Source: Burkholderia sp. BCC0506 (lineage in GTDB: Bacteria > Pseudomonadota > Gammaproteobacteria > Burkholderiales > Burkholderiaceae). Taken from it: a DNA stretch of 64,000 nucleotides. Position numbers and translations under genes: made by a program. Position 1 is the stretch's first letter; every line of letters starts with the position of its first letter. The DNA is taken from assembly GCF_902833145.1 (NCBI RefSeq), contig NZ_CADFEN010000003.1:1-64000 (forward strand), in the 5' to 3' direction. The notes under the pieces are model-generated. The model was not told the DNA's origin. It ran no database searches and saw only the letters and a list, made by a program, of their open reading frames with translations. Positions 9,623-17,893 of this stretch are shown here, piece by piece.

Positions 9623-9646
9623 AAAAAAGGGGCTCGGAAGAGCCCC
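9623..9646 (-). terminator. terminator or attenuator between rplT and pheS
   Basis: On the minus strand GGGGCTC-TTCC-GAGCCCC (9646-9629) is followed by six T residues and then GTTTGG. It lies about 70 nt past the rplT stop and 57 nt ahead of the pheS start, inside a continuous same-strand gene run. Confidence 0.85.
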
Positions 9647-9714
9647 GTTTTCGCTGCAGCGGCCGAGACTACCGGAACCTCGCTGCAACTAACCACGCAG
9701 TGCTAATTTCGCAA

Positions 9715-10074
9715 TTAGGCTGCAACGGCGGCTTTCACCTGCTTGACGATCGCAGCAAAAGCAGCCTTGTCGAACACCGCCATGTCGGCCAGCACCTTAC
9801 GGTCGAGTTCGATCGACGCCTTCTTCAGGCCGTTGATGAACACGCTGTAGGTCATGTCGTGCTGGCGAACTGCCGCGTTGATACGCGTGATCCACAGTGC
9901 GCGGAACACACGCTTCTTGTTGCGGCGATCGCGGTACGCATACTGACCAGCGCGCATCACCGCCTGCTTGGCGATGCGATAGACGTTATTGCGGCGGCCG
10001 CGATAACCCTTGGCCAGGTTGATGATCTTCTTGTGGCGGGCCCGTGCGGTTACCCCACGTTTGACTCGAGGCAT
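9715..10074 (-). CDS. rplT: 50S ribosomal protein L20
   Basis: Ribosomal protein L20 of the large subunit (119 residues), needed early in 50S assembly and, in E. coli, a translational repressor of the rpmI-rplT mRNA. The strongly basic N-terminal extension ([13 protein letters not shown]) and the globular C-terminal domain are intact. A textbook SD (AAGGAG, 6-nt spacer) precedes the ATG. It lies 30 bp after rpmI, and a terminator separates it from pheS. Confidence 0.98.
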
Positions 10075-10104
10075 GTTTCTCTCCTTGGAGTATCAGTTGA
10101 GGGG

Positions 10105-10302
10105 TTACGCGAACGGGAGCATCGCGCGGACGGAGTTCAGATCGGAATCATGAACTGCCGTTGCGCCGCGCAGATGGCGCTTGTTCTTCGTGGTTTTCTT
10201 GGTCAGGATGTGGCGCTTGAAGGCTTGACCGCGCTTGACGGTACCGCCCGGACGCACCACGAAGCGCTTTGCAGCGCTCTTCTTGGTCTTCATCTTAGGC
10301 AT
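10105..10302 (-). CDS. rpmI: 50S ribosomal protein L35
   Basis: Ribosomal protein L35, a 65-residue, Lys/Arg-rich protein ([14 protein letters not shown] start, C-terminal LP-A end). The start at 10302 gives the standard family N-terminus, with GGAG 9 nt upstream; the longer frame to 10311 adds three residues only. It is coupled to rplT and preceded by a 190-nt structured gap after infC. Confidence 0.97.
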
Positions 10303-10492
10303 GACGAACAACTCCAGTTTATTAGATGGCGATGGGTGTGCGGTTGGCTTGCGCCCTTGACCCGCCCTTCGAAACCCAGTCCACTTGTGTACGGCGACCC
10401 GCTTGCGCAGCCGCCGTCATTGCTGGCGCGCCGCCCTGACCGGGCAACGCGCCGAACCACTGTCGAACCTGCGCGCGATGCGCGCGGGCCCG
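10303..10492 (-). promoter_or_regulatory. structured infC-rpmI intergenic leader
   Basis: This 190-nt gap within the ribosomal operon holds nested inverted repeats: a near-palindrome just after the infC stop, a long imperfect stem at 10425-10453 (GGCGCGC with GCGCC plus CGCCC/GGGC) and a 6-bp stem at 10391-10396 with 10412-10417. In E. coli the equivalent region forms the L20 autoregulatory site; that role here is inference. Confidence 0.4.
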
Positions 10493-11017
10493 TTACTTCT
10501 TTTTCTTCGGCGAGAGCACCATGATCATCTGGCGCCCTTCCATCTTCGGCATCTGCTCGACCTGGCCGACTTCCTCGAGATCCGTGCGCAGACGCTCGAG
10601 CATCCGCATACCGATTTCCTGGTGAGCCATTTCGCGGCCGCGGAAACGCAACGTGATCTTCGTCTTGTCGCCCTCTTCGAGGAAACGCACGAGATTGCGG
10701 AGCTTGACGTTGTAATCCCCGTCATCGGTACCCGGGCGGAACTTGACTTCCTTGACCTGGATGACCTTCTGCTTCAGCTTCGCTTCGTGCTGCTTCTTCG
10801 ATTCCTGGTACTTGAACTTGCCGTAATCCATCAGACGGCAAACCGGCGGCACCGCTTGCGGCGCGATTTCCACCAGGTCAACATCCAGTTCTTCCGATTT
10901 ACGGAAAGCGTCAGCGAGTTTTACGATACCGAGCGGTTCGTTCTCGATCCCGACCAGGCGCACTTCCGGCGCAGTGATTTCACCGTTGATGCGGTGCGAC
11001 GACTTATCAGTAGCGAT
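10493..11017 (-). CDS. infC: translation initiation factor IF-3, ATC start codon
   Basis: IF-3 binds the 30S subunit, prevents premature 50S joining and checks the start codon. The full protein is 174 residues: N-terminal domain with the family signature [14 protein letters not shown] then RLVG, and C-terminal domain ending in PKKKK. No ATG, GTG or TTG lies between the in-frame stop upstream and the conserved RINGEI block. The only plausible start is ATC at 11017, 8 nt downstream of the SD AGAGGAA. E. coli infC likewise uses a rare codon (ATT), the basis of IF-3 autorepression. Starting at the internal GTG (10963) would delete the conserved N-terminus. It lies 49 bp after thrS. Confidence 0.93.
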   Translation of the reverse strand: MATDKSSHRINGEITAPEVRLVGIENEPLGIVKLADAFRKSEELDVDLVEIAPQAVPPVCRLMDYGKFKYQESKKQHEAKLKQKVIQVKEVKFRPGTDDGDYNVKLRNLVRFLEEGDKTKITLRFRGREMAHQEIGMRMLERLRTDLEEVGQVEQMPKMEGRQMIMVLSPKKKK

Positions 11018-11066
11018 GTTACGTTTCCTCTAAAAATTAAAAAAACGAGCCGCGCTGCCAGGGCGG

Positions 11067-12974
11067 TTACTTGAACGAGCGCAGGTCTTCCTGCAGACGC
11101 TCAACGAAGGCTTCGACCGGCATTACGCCAAGATCGACGCCGCCACGGGCACGCACGGCTACCGTTTGTGCATCACGCTCCTTATCGCCCACGACGAGGA
11201 GATAAGGCACCTTTTCCAGCGTGTGCTCGCGTATTTTATAGCTAATCTTCTCGTTGCGCAAATCGGCCGCCACTCTAACCCCTTGTTTTTGCAACGATTG
11301 GGCCAGAGACTGCGCATAGTCGGCCTGACTTTCGGCGATATTGAGCACAATTGCCTGGTACGGCGCGAGCCAGACCGGCATTGCACCAGCATGGTGCTCG
11401 ATCAAAATGCCGAGGAAACGCTCCATCGAACCGACGATCGCGCGGTGCAGCATCACCGGCCGGCGGCGGCTGTTGTCTTCCGCGACGTATTCGGCGCCCA
11501 GGCGCTCGGGCAGCACCATGTCGAGCTGCAGCGTGCCGCACTGCCACGAGCGGCCGAGCGCGTCCTTGATGTGGTACTCGATCTTCGGGCCGTAGAACGC
11601 GCCCTCACCCGGCAACTCTTCCCACGTGAGACCGCAAGCCGTCAGCGCATCGCGCAAGCCTTGCTCGGCACGATCCCACGTCTCGTCCGTACCGGCACGC
11701 TGGTCGGGGCGCAGCGACAGCTTGATGTCGATGTGATCGAAACCGAAGTCCTTGTACACGCTCATGGCCAGCGTGTTGAACGCGATCGATTCCGAGATGA
11801 ACTGGTCTTCCGTACAGAAGATGTGCGCATCGTCCTGCACGAAGCCGCGCACGCGCATCAGGCCGTGCAGCGCGCCCGACGCCTCGTTGCGGTGGCACGA
11901 GCCGAATTCCGCGTAACGCAGCGGCAGGTCGCGGTACGAGCGCAGGCCGTGCTTGAACACCTGGACGTGGCCCGGGCAGTTCATCGGCTTGATCGCGTAG
12001 TCGCGCTTCTCCGACTCCGTCGTGAACATGTTCTCGCGATAGTTCTGCCAGTGGCCCGACGCTTCCCACAGCGAACGGTCCATGATCATCGGCGTCTTGA
12101 TCTCGAGATAGCCGGCTTCGTTGACGCGGCGGCGCATGTACTGCTCGACCTGCTGCCACAGCGCCCAGCCCTTCGGATGCCAGAACACCATGCCCGGCGA
12201 CTCTTCCTGCATGTGGAACAGGTCGAGCTGCTTGCCCAGCTTGCGGTGGTCGCGCTTTTCCGCTTCCTCGAGCATGTGCAGGTACTGATCCTGGTCTTCC
12301 TTCTTCGTCCAGGCGGTGCCATAGATGCGCTGCAGCTGCTCGTTCTTCGAATCGCCGCGCCAGTACGCGCCCGCGACCTTCATCAGCTTGAAGACCTTCA
12401 GCTTGCCGGTGGACGGCACGTGCGGGCCGCGGCACAGATCGGTGAAGCCGCCGTGCGAGTACAGCTTGATTTCGTCGCCTTGCGGAATCGATTCGATGAT
12501 CTCGGCCTTGTACTTCTCGCCGATGCTGCGGAAGTAACCGGCCGCCTCGTCGCGCGACACGACACGGCGCGTGACCGGCTCGTCCTTCTTCGCGAGTTCC
12601 TGCATGCGCTTTTCGATCTTTTCGAGATCTTCCGGCGTAAACGGGCGGTTGTACGAGAAGTCGTAGTAGAAACCGTTGTCGATCACCGGGCCGATCGTCA
12701 CCTGCGCGTCCGGATACAGCTCCTTCACCGCGTACGCGAGCAAGTGGGCGGTCGAGTGACGGATGATGTCGAGGCCGTCGGCGTCCTTGTCCGTGACGAT
12801 CGCGAGCGACGCGTCGCGGTCGATCACCGTCGACGTATCGACGAGCTCGCCATCGAGCTTGCCACCAAGCGCAGCCTTCGCAAGGCCGGGACCGATCGAG
12901 GCCGCAACCTCGGCAACTGTCACCGGATGCTCGTATTGTCGAACTGAGCCGTCGGGCAAGCGTATCGAAACCAT
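11067..12974 (-). CDS. thrS: threonine--tRNA ligase
   Basis: Charges tRNA-Thr in the cytoplasm. The 635-residue protein has an N-terminal TGS domain (about 1-60), the N2 editing domain that removes Ser from mischarged tRNA ([12 protein letters not shown] zinc-like site near residue 75), a class II catalytic core with motif 2 ([29 protein letters not shown]) and zinc-binding Cys/His residues, and a C-terminal anticodon-binding domain. ATG at 12974 is preceded by GGAGAG. It heads the thrS-infC-rpmI-rplT block; an intrinsic terminator and an inverted repeat in its leader suggest transcriptional attenuation. Confidence 0.97.
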   Translation of the reverse strand: MVSIRLPDGSVRQYEHPVTVAEVAASIGPGLAKAALGGKLDGELVDTSTVIDRDASLAIVTDKDADGLDIIRHSTAHLLAYAVKELYPDAQVTIGPVIDNGFYYDFSYNRPFTPEDLEKIEKRMQELAKKDEPVTRRVVSRDEAAGYFRSIGEKYKAEIIESIPQGDEIKLYSHGGFTDLCRGPHVPSTGKLKVFKLMKVAGAYWRGDSKNEQLQRIYGTAWTKKEDQDQYLHMLEEAEKRDHRKLGKQLDLFHMQEESPGMVFWHPKGWALWQQVEQYMRRRVNEAGYLEIKTPMIMDRSLWEASGHWQNYRENMFTTESEKRDYAIKPMNCPGHVQVFKHGLRSYRDLPLRYAEFGSCHRNEASGALHGLMRVRGFVQDDAHIFCTEDQFISESIAFNTLAMSVYKDFGFDHIDIKLSLRPDQRAGTDETWDRAEQGLRDALTACGLTWEELPGEGAFYGPKIEYHIKDALGRSWQCGTLQLDMVLPERLGAEYVAEDNSRRRPVMLHRAIVGSMERFLGILIEHHAGAMPVWLAPYQAIVLNIAESQADYAQSLAQSLQKQGVRVAADLRNEKISYKIREHTLEKVPYLLVVGDKERDAQTVAVRARGGVDLGVMPVEAFVERLQEDLRSFK

Positions 12975-13015
12975 AGCACTCTCCGTGATGCCGACAGTGG
13001 GCGGCAGACCAGGTA

Positions 13016-13033
13016 CGCGAGATCAAACTCGCG
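13016..13033 (-). repeat. inverted repeat in the thrS leader
   Basis: CGCGAG-ATCAAA-CTCGCG, a 6-bp arm hairpin between the leader terminator and the thrS start (42 bp upstream of it). It could be an operator or part of a leader RNA switch. Confidence 0.4.
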
Positions 13034-13048
13034 CGCAAAAATTCGCGA

Positions 13049-13084
13049 CAAAAAAAATGCGGCCCCGCTTTCGAGGGGCCGCAT
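13049..13084 (-). terminator. intrinsic terminator upstream of thrS
   Basis: A 10-bp stem (13084-13075 with 13066-13057) is followed on the minus strand by eight T residues. It is 75 bp ahead of the thrS start and about 160 bp past tRNA-Val, so it is either the tRNA transcript terminator or a thrS attenuator. Confidence 0.88.
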
Positions 13085-13244
13085 TCGATACTTCACTCAA
13101 ACTGAAAGGGCGAAAACGTTCCTCGACTAGCGTCGCTCCGAAGTGGTTTCGGTCAACGTTCGCGGTGTCATAACCGTATTCGCCTTGTTCGCGTTGAGTT
13201 GTGTACTGCATCGAACACCCGGAGGCCGGGTATTCTCAATTCGT

Positions 13245-13321
13245 TGGTAGGCTCGATTGGACTCGAACCAACGACCCCCACCATGTCAAGGTGGTGCTCT
13301 AACCAGCTGAGCTACGAGCCT
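13245..13321 (-). tRNA. tRNA-Val (anticodon GAC)
   Basis: The 77-nt minus-strand cloverleaf has acceptor stem AGGCTCG/CGAGCCT, anticodon stem CCACC/GGTGG with loop TTGACAT (anticodon GAC), T-loop GGTTCGAGTCC and an encoded CCA. It reads GUC and GUU codons. It has a near-consensus promoter of its own. Confidence 0.97.
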
Positions 13322-13333
13322 AGAGAAGCTAAG

Positions 13334-13362
13334 ATTATAGGGAGCCGTTACGGGGTTGGCAA
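13334..13362 (-). promoter_or_regulatory. promoter of tRNA-Val
   Basis: On the minus strand TTGCCA (13362-13357) and TATAAT (13339-13334) are separated by exactly 17 bp, with the tRNA 5' end 12 nt past the -10 element. Confidence 0.78.
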
Positions 13363-13405
13363 GTGTTTTATGCAACCGCAGCAAAATAACGCTGTTCCAA
13401 CCCCA

Positions 13406-15640
13406 TCACGACTTCCGCCCTGCCCGCACGACGCCCTGCACCTCGCCGAGCAGCGTGCACGCGCGCTGCACCTGCGCCGAATTCGAGACCTCGACGGTGA
13501 ACTGCATGAATGCCGCATTGCGGCGGCTCTGCGTCTTCACGCCGACGACGTTCATCTTTTCGCGCGCGAATACTTCGGAAATATCGCGCAGCAATCCTTG
13601 CCGGTCGCTCGCCTCGATCATCAGGTCGACCGGATACACGGACGCGCCGCGCCCGCCGAGCACATCGGCCGACCAGGTCGTCTGCAGCACGCGTTCCGGC
13701 GCGCGCTCGACCATCCGGCGGAACGTCGGGCAGTCGGTGCGGTGAATCGACATCCCCTTGCCGCGCGTGACGAAACCGCTGATCGGATCGGGCGGCGCCG
13801 GACGGCAGCAGCGCGCCAGTTGCGTCAGCAGCGCGTCGACGCCCACCACCAGCACGCCGGTGGACGCGCCATGCGCGACGCTCGCGCCGCTGCTGCGCTT
13901 CTCGAAATCGGCCGGCGCCTCGGGCGCCGGTTCGGGCGGCGGCGCATCGGACAGCGCGTGCTCGACGTTGCGCAGGCTGAATTCTTCCTTGCCGACGACC
14001 GAGAACAACTCCTCGGGCGACTTGAAGCCGAGCTTCGCGGCGAGGTTGTCCAGATTGACCGACGTCTTGCCCTCGCGCTGCAGCGTCTTTTCGACGAGCG
14101 CGCGGCCGTGCGCGATGTTTTCTTCCTGCTCGATCGAGTTGAACCACGCACGCACCTTCTGCCGCGCGCGCGAGCTCTTCAGGTAACCGAGCTGCAGGTT
14201 CAGCCAGTCGCGCGACGGCCCACCCTCCTTCACCGCGACGATCTCGACCGTCTGGCCGTTCGCGAGCGGCGTGTTCAGCGGTACCATCACGCCGTCGACG
14301 CGCGCGCCACGGCAGCGATGGCCGAGCTCGCTGTGCAGGTGATACGCGAAATCGACCGGCGTCGCGCCCTGCGGCAGCGCGATCACGCGCGCCTGCGGCG
14401 TCAGCACGTAGATGTGGTCGTCGTCGAGCGACGTCTCGCGCAATTGCGCCCACGCCTGGTCGCCCGACGCCTCGGTGCCATCCTCGACGTCGTCCTTCCA
14501 CGCGAGCAATTGCCGCAGCCACGCGATCTTCTCGTCGTACTTGTCGCTCGCCGAGAACTGGCCGCCGTAGCCGCGCGCGCCGGCCTCCTTGTAGCGCCAG
14601 TGCGCGGCGACGCCGTACTCGGCGAAACGATGCATCTCCTGCGTGCGGATCTGCACCTCGAACGCACGGCCGTCGTCGCCGATCACGACCGTATGCAGCG
14701 ACTTGTAGCCGTTCGGCTTCGGCCGCGAGATGTAGTCGTCGAACTCCTTCGGCACCGGCTGCCACAGGTGATGCACGATGCCGAGCACCGCGTAGCAATC
14801 CTTGATGTCGGGCACGATCACGCGGAACGCGCGCACGTCGTACAGCTCGGAGAAATCGAGCTCCTTGCCGCGCATCTTCCGCCAGATGCTGTAGATATGC
14901 TTCGGCCGGCCGCTCACGTCGGCCTGGATGTTCGCTTCCGCGAGCTCGTGCTGCAGCCGCGCGATCGCCTGGGTGACGTACGCCTCGCGCTCGATGCGCT
15001 TCTCGTCGAGCAGCTTCGCGATCCGCTTGTAGGTGACCGGATCCTCGAAGCGGAACGCGAGATCCTCGAGCTCCCACTTCAGTTGCCAGATCCCGAGACG
15101 GTTCGCGAGCGGCGCATAGATCTCGAGCGTCTCGCGCGCGACGTCGGGCGGCGGATCGAGCTTCGCGGCCGCGTAGTAGCGCAGCGACTGCAGCCGCGAC
15201 GCGAGCCGGATCAGCACCACGCGGATGTCCTGCGCGAATGCGAGCAGCATCTTGCGCAGCGCTTCGATCTGCGCGCGCCGCTCTTGCGCCGCGTCGCGCC
15301 CGGCGTCGGGCTTCGCGCTCTGCGCGGCGCGCAGGCTGACGGTGCCGAGCCGCAACAGCTTGCGCACGTCGGACACGAGCCGCGCGACTTCGTCGCCGAA
15401 ACGCTCGGTCAGTTCGCGCTCGGGGTCGCTCAGGTGCGGTGTCAGCGCGAACAGCGCGGCGGCCTGCATCGCGGACGGATCGACGTTCAGCGTGCGCATG
15501 ATCGCCGCCGTGCCGGCCGAGTGATCGGCGAGCAACTCGCCGGAGGACAGGCGCGCGTCGCCGGCCCGCTCGCGCACGAACGCGAGCACGTCGTCGAACG
15601 ACGGCGCCGCGACGGGAGAAGCGGAAACGGATTCGGTCAT
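13406..15640 (-). CDS. relA: GTP pyrophosphokinase RelA
   Basis: Ribosome-associated stringent-response enzyme that makes (p)ppGpp from ATP and GDP/GTP during amino-acid starvation. The 744-residue protein has the long RSH layout: N-terminal pseudo-hydrolase domain, synthetase domain (SGRPKHIYSIWRKM, RPKPNGYKSLHTVV, VQIRTQEMH), TGS domain (VLTPQARVIALPQGATPVDFAY), zinc-finger region (ARCCRPAP) and ACT domain. The HD motif that SpoT uses for ppGpp hydrolysis is replaced (ALFALTPHL region), so it should be synthesis-only. It lies 39 bp after the RidA gene on the same strand; tRNA-Val follows. Confidence 0.95.
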   Translation of the reverse strand: MTESVSASPVAAPSFDDVLAFVRERAGDARLSSGELLADHSAGTAAIMRTLNVDPSAMQAAALFALTPHLSDPERELTERFGDEVARLVSDVRKLLRLGTVSLRAAQSAKPDAGRDAAQERRAQIEALRKMLLAFAQDIRVVLIRLASRLQSLRYYAAAKLDPPPDVARETLEIYAPLANRLGIWQLKWELEDLAFRFEDPVTYKRIAKLLDEKRIEREAYVTQAIARLQHELAEANIQADVSGRPKHIYSIWRKMRGKELDFSELYDVRAFRVIVPDIKDCYAVLGIVHHLWQPVPKEFDDYISRPKPNGYKSLHTVVIGDDGRAFEVQIRTQEMHRFAEYGVAAHWRYKEAGARGYGGQFSASDKYDEKIAWLRQLLAWKDDVEDGTEASGDQAWAQLRETSLDDDHIYVLTPQARVIALPQGATPVDFAYHLHSELGHRCRGARVDGVMVPLNTPLANGQTVEIVAVKEGGPSRDWLNLQLGYLKSSRARQKVRAWFNSIEQEENIAHGRALVEKTLQREGKTSVNLDNLAAKLGFKSPEELFSVVGKEEFSLRNVEHALSDAPPPEPAPEAPADFEKRSSGASVAHGASTGVLVVGVDALLTQLARCCRPAPPDPISGFVTRGKGMSIHRTDCPTFRRMVERAPERVLQTTWSADVLGGRGASVYPVDLMIEASDRQGLLRDISEVFAREKMNVVGVKTQSRRNAAFMQFTVEVSNSAQVQRACTLLGEVQGVVRAGRKS

Positions 15641-15679
15641 TGCACGGCCTGCCGGAATACGGTCATCGTCGGATAACGC

Positions 15680-16033
15680 TCAGCTCCGCTGCGCGGCGAC
15701 GACCACGATCTCGACGAGCAGCGCCGGATCCGCGAGCTTCGCCTCGACGGTGGCGCGCGGCGGCGTGTTGCCCTGCGCGACCCATGCGTCCCACTCCGCA
15801 TTCATGCCTTCGAAGTTCGCGAGATCCGAGATGTAGATCTGCACCGACAGCAGATGCGCCTTGTCGCTGTTCGCTTCGGCGAGCAGGCGGTCGATGTGGC
15901 CGAGCACTTCGCGCGTCTGGCCGCGGATGTCCTGCGTCGTGTCTTCGGCGATCTGGCCGGCCAGATACACGGTGCCGTTGTGGATCGCGGTTTCGGAAAG
16001 ACGGGCCCCGACGTGGTGACGAATGACTGCCAT
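15680..16033 (-). CDS. RidA/YjgF-family protein
   Basis: A 117-residue member of the RidA (YjgF/YER057c/UK114) superfamily, soluble trimers that in the archetype deaminate reactive enamine/imine intermediates. Characteristic features are AVHNG-like TVYLAGQIAED, the central block LANFEGMNAEWDAWV and the near-invariant arginine in PPRATVEAKLADPALLVEI. Start at ATG 16033 gives the family N-terminus (MAVIRHHVGARLSE); the longer frame to 16156 has no conserved content. It sits between the alpha/beta hydrolase and relA with short gaps (70 and 39 bp), likely one transcript. Confidence 0.9.
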   Translation of the reverse strand: MAVIRHHVGARLSETAIHNGTVYLAGQIAEDTTQDIRGQTREVLGHIDRLLAEANSDKAHLLSVQIYISDLANFEGMNAEWDAWVAQGNTPPRATVEAKLADPALLVEIVVVAAQRS

Positions 16034-16103
16034 GAAATGTTCCGGTCGTGAATGGGTAAGGATCGGGCGGCAGCACGCCGCCGAACCGCATATTATGACG
16101 CGT

Positions 16104-17000
16104 TTATGCGTCGCCTTCGACGAAAAACCGCCGCGCGAGCGCGATCTGGTCGGCACTGACGAACGCCGGCGCGTGGCCCGCGCCCGGAATCTCGACCTGC
16201 GTCACATGCCGGCCGCGACGGACCATTTCGGCCGCCGTTTCGCGCGACAGCAAGTCGGACGTCTCGCCGCGCACGACGAGGAGCGTGGCGTCCGTCGTCT
16301 CGATCGCGCGCCACAGCGCGGCCTCGCCGAGCGCGGCCAGTTCCGGCGTCGTCGCCTTGAACGGCTCGGCGATGCGCGGATCGTAGCGCATCGTCCAGCC
16401 GCCCTCGGGCAGTTCGCGCAGCAGCGGCCCGTTGATCTCGCGCCACTCGTCGGCGCTCAGCGCACCGAACGGCAGCGACAGCGACGTCAGATAGTCGATC
16501 CCCTCCTGCTCGGTCGCAAAGCGCGGCTGCACGCCGAGGTACTCGCCGATGCGCGTCAGCGAATCGGGCTCGATGCGCGGGCCGACGTCGTTGACGATCA
16601 TCCGGCGCAGCGGCGAACCGGGCAGCCCGGCGAGCGCCATGCCGATCAGGCCGCCCATCGACGTGCCGAACCAGTCGACCGATTCGACGTCGAGCCGCGC
16701 AATCAGCGTCACCATGTCGGCCACGTACTGCGGAATCGCATAGAGCCGCGGATCGGCGAGCCGGTCGGACCGGCCACGCCCGGCGACATCGGGGCAGACG
16801 ACGCGGTACGTATCGGACAGCGCGGCGGCCAGCCGGTCGAAATCGCGCCCGGAGCGGGTCAGGCCGTGCACGCAGACGAGCACGCGCGGATTCGCGGGAT
16901 CGCCCCATTCGGTATAGGCGACGTGGTGAAGGCCAGCAGCGCTCGCGCACTGCACGCGTCGCTGACGGGGAACCGCGGGATTCGCTGGGGTCGGTGGCAT
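16104..17000 (-). CDS. alpha/beta hydrolase
   Basis: A 298-residue serine hydrolase of the alpha/beta fold. The oxyanion-hole block VHGLTRSG, the nucleophile elbow GTSMGG, and the C-terminal catalytic His in GAGHAP are present; an acidic residue lies in the VRGETSDLLS strand region. The substrate is unknown; the architecture resembles small ester or lactone hydrolases. ATG at 17000 was chosen because AGGA lies 8 nt upstream; ATG at 17009 is also possible. Longer frames run back over the dehydrogenase remnant at 17098-17181 and are rejected. It probably starts the hydrolase-ridA-relA transcript. Confidence 0.85.
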   Translation of the reverse strand: MPPTPANPAVPRQRRVQCASAAGLHHVAYTEWGDPANPRVLVCVHGLTRSGRDFDRLAAALSDTYRVVCPDVAGRGRSDRLADPRLYAIPQYVADMVTLIARLDVESVDWFGTSMGGLIGMALAGLPGSPLRRMIVNDVGPRIEPDSLTRIGEYLGVQPRFATEQEGIDYLTSLSLPFGALSADEWREINGPLLRELPEGGWTMRYDPRIAEPFKATTPELAALGEAALWRAIETTDATLLVVRGETSDLLSRETAAEMVRRGRHVTQVEIPGAGHAPAFVSADQIALARRFFVEGDA

Positions 17001-17097
17001 CGTTGGCATCCTGTCGAACGGGGGCGACGCGCGGGGCAACGCTTGCGGCGCCCGATGCAAACGATTGTAAACCGCTTCGGAATGACGGGGCGTCACG

Positions 17098-17181
17098 CGC
17101 CAGGCGATCCTGCATGTGGCGGCCACGCCTTATGCAACCGGTTCGACGGTCCTGATCGACGGCGGCGGCGCCACTGCGTAA
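17098..17181 (+). pseudogene. C-terminal remnant of a short-chain dehydrogenase gene
   Basis: The plus-strand frame reads RQAILHVAATPYATGSTVLIDGG followed by a few residues and a stop at 17179-17181 (residues quoted in part). The ATPYATGSTVLIDGG block is the typical end of classical SDR proteins. The same frame hits a stop codon at 17083-17085 and no other SDR motif or start is found upstream, so only about the last 28 codons survive. It lies in the gap between the alpha/beta hydrolase and scoB. Confidence 0.7.
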
Positions 17182-17190
17182 GGTCATGAC

Positions 17191-17225
17191 AAAACGCCCC
17201 GCGCTCCGTCAGGAACGCGGGGCGT
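17191..17225 (-). terminator. intrinsic terminator of scoAB
   Basis: ACGCCCCGCG (17194-17203) pairs with CGCGGGGCGT (17216-17225); four T residues follow on the minus strand. It lies about 25 bp past the scoB stop. Confidence 0.8.
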
Positions 17226-17250
17226 CGAGGATGACGCACCAGGGTAGTGC

Positions 17251-17892
17251 TCAGGCCACGGCGCTGACGTCGAGCGGTGCGCCCGTCTTCGCCTGGATCT
17301 CGTCGACGCTCACGCCGTCGGCGAGTTCGAGCACCTTCAACCCGGCCGGCGTCACTTCGATCACGCCGAGATCGGTAATGATCAGGTCGACCACGCCGAC
17401 GCCTGTGAGCGGCAGGTTGCACTCGTCGAGAATCTTGTGCTGATCGCCCTTCGCGACATGCTCCATCAGCACGACGACGCGCCCCACCCCCGCGACGAGG
17501 TCCATCGCGCCGCCCATCCCCTTGATCATCTTGCCCGGGATCATCCAGTTCGCGAGGTCGCCCTGCTTGCTGACCTGCATCGCGCCGAGGATCGCGAGGT
17601 TGATGTGGCCGCCGCGGATCATCGCGAACGAATCGGCCGACGAGAAGATCGACGAACCCGGCAGCGTCGTGACGGTCTGCTTGCCGGCGTTGATGAGATC
17701 GGCGTCGACTTCGTCCTCGGTCGGCGACGGGCCGATGCCGAGCAGGCCGTTCTCCGACTGCAGCCACACCTCGACGCCTTCCGGCATGTGGTTAGCGACG
17801 AGCGTCGGCAGGCCGATGCCGAGGTTCACGTAGAAGCCGTCCTGCAGTTCCTTCGCCGCGCGCGCGGCCATCTGGTCACGATTCCAGGCCAT
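17251..17892 (-). CDS. scoB: 3-oxoacid CoA-transferase subunit B
   Basis: Beta subunit of a succinyl-CoA:3-ketoacid (acetoacetate) CoA transferase, which moves CoA between succinyl-CoA and acetoacetate in ketone-body and short-chain ketoacid use. The 213-residue protein carries the catalytic glutamate in the SENG motif ([12 protein letters not shown]) and the GGAMDLV-like [10 protein letters not shown] block typical of class I CoA transferases. It begins one base after the stop of scoA (17894), so translation is likely coupled. The related PcaJ (3-oxoadipate) cannot be excluded, but no aromatic-degradation genes are nearby. Confidence 0.9.
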   Translation of the reverse strand: MAWNRDQMAARAAKELQDGFYVNLGIGLPTLVANHMPEGVEVWLQSENGLLGIGPSPTEDEVDADLINAGKQTVTTLPGSSIFSSADSFAMIRGGHINLAILGAMQVSKQGDLANWMIPGKMIKGMGGAMDLVAGVGRVVVLMEHVAKGDQHKILDECNLPLTGVGVVDLIITDLGVIEVTPAGLKVLELADGVSVDEIQAKTGAPLDVSAVA

Positions 17893-17893
17893 G

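Noticed and set aside
9567-9714. PheM-like leader peptide controlling pheST
   Set aside because: No short frame with clustered Phe codons and an SD was found before the terminator.
13023-13211. 62-residue minus-strand frame ahead of thrS as a possible leader peptide
   Set aside because: It runs through the intrinsic terminator, has no run of Thr codons and no SD, so it looks like a chance frame.
16104-17126. Alpha/beta hydrolase starting at 17126
   Set aside because: The extra 42 residues overlap the SDR remnant on the other strand and precede the first conserved segment; ATG 17000 has a better SD distance.
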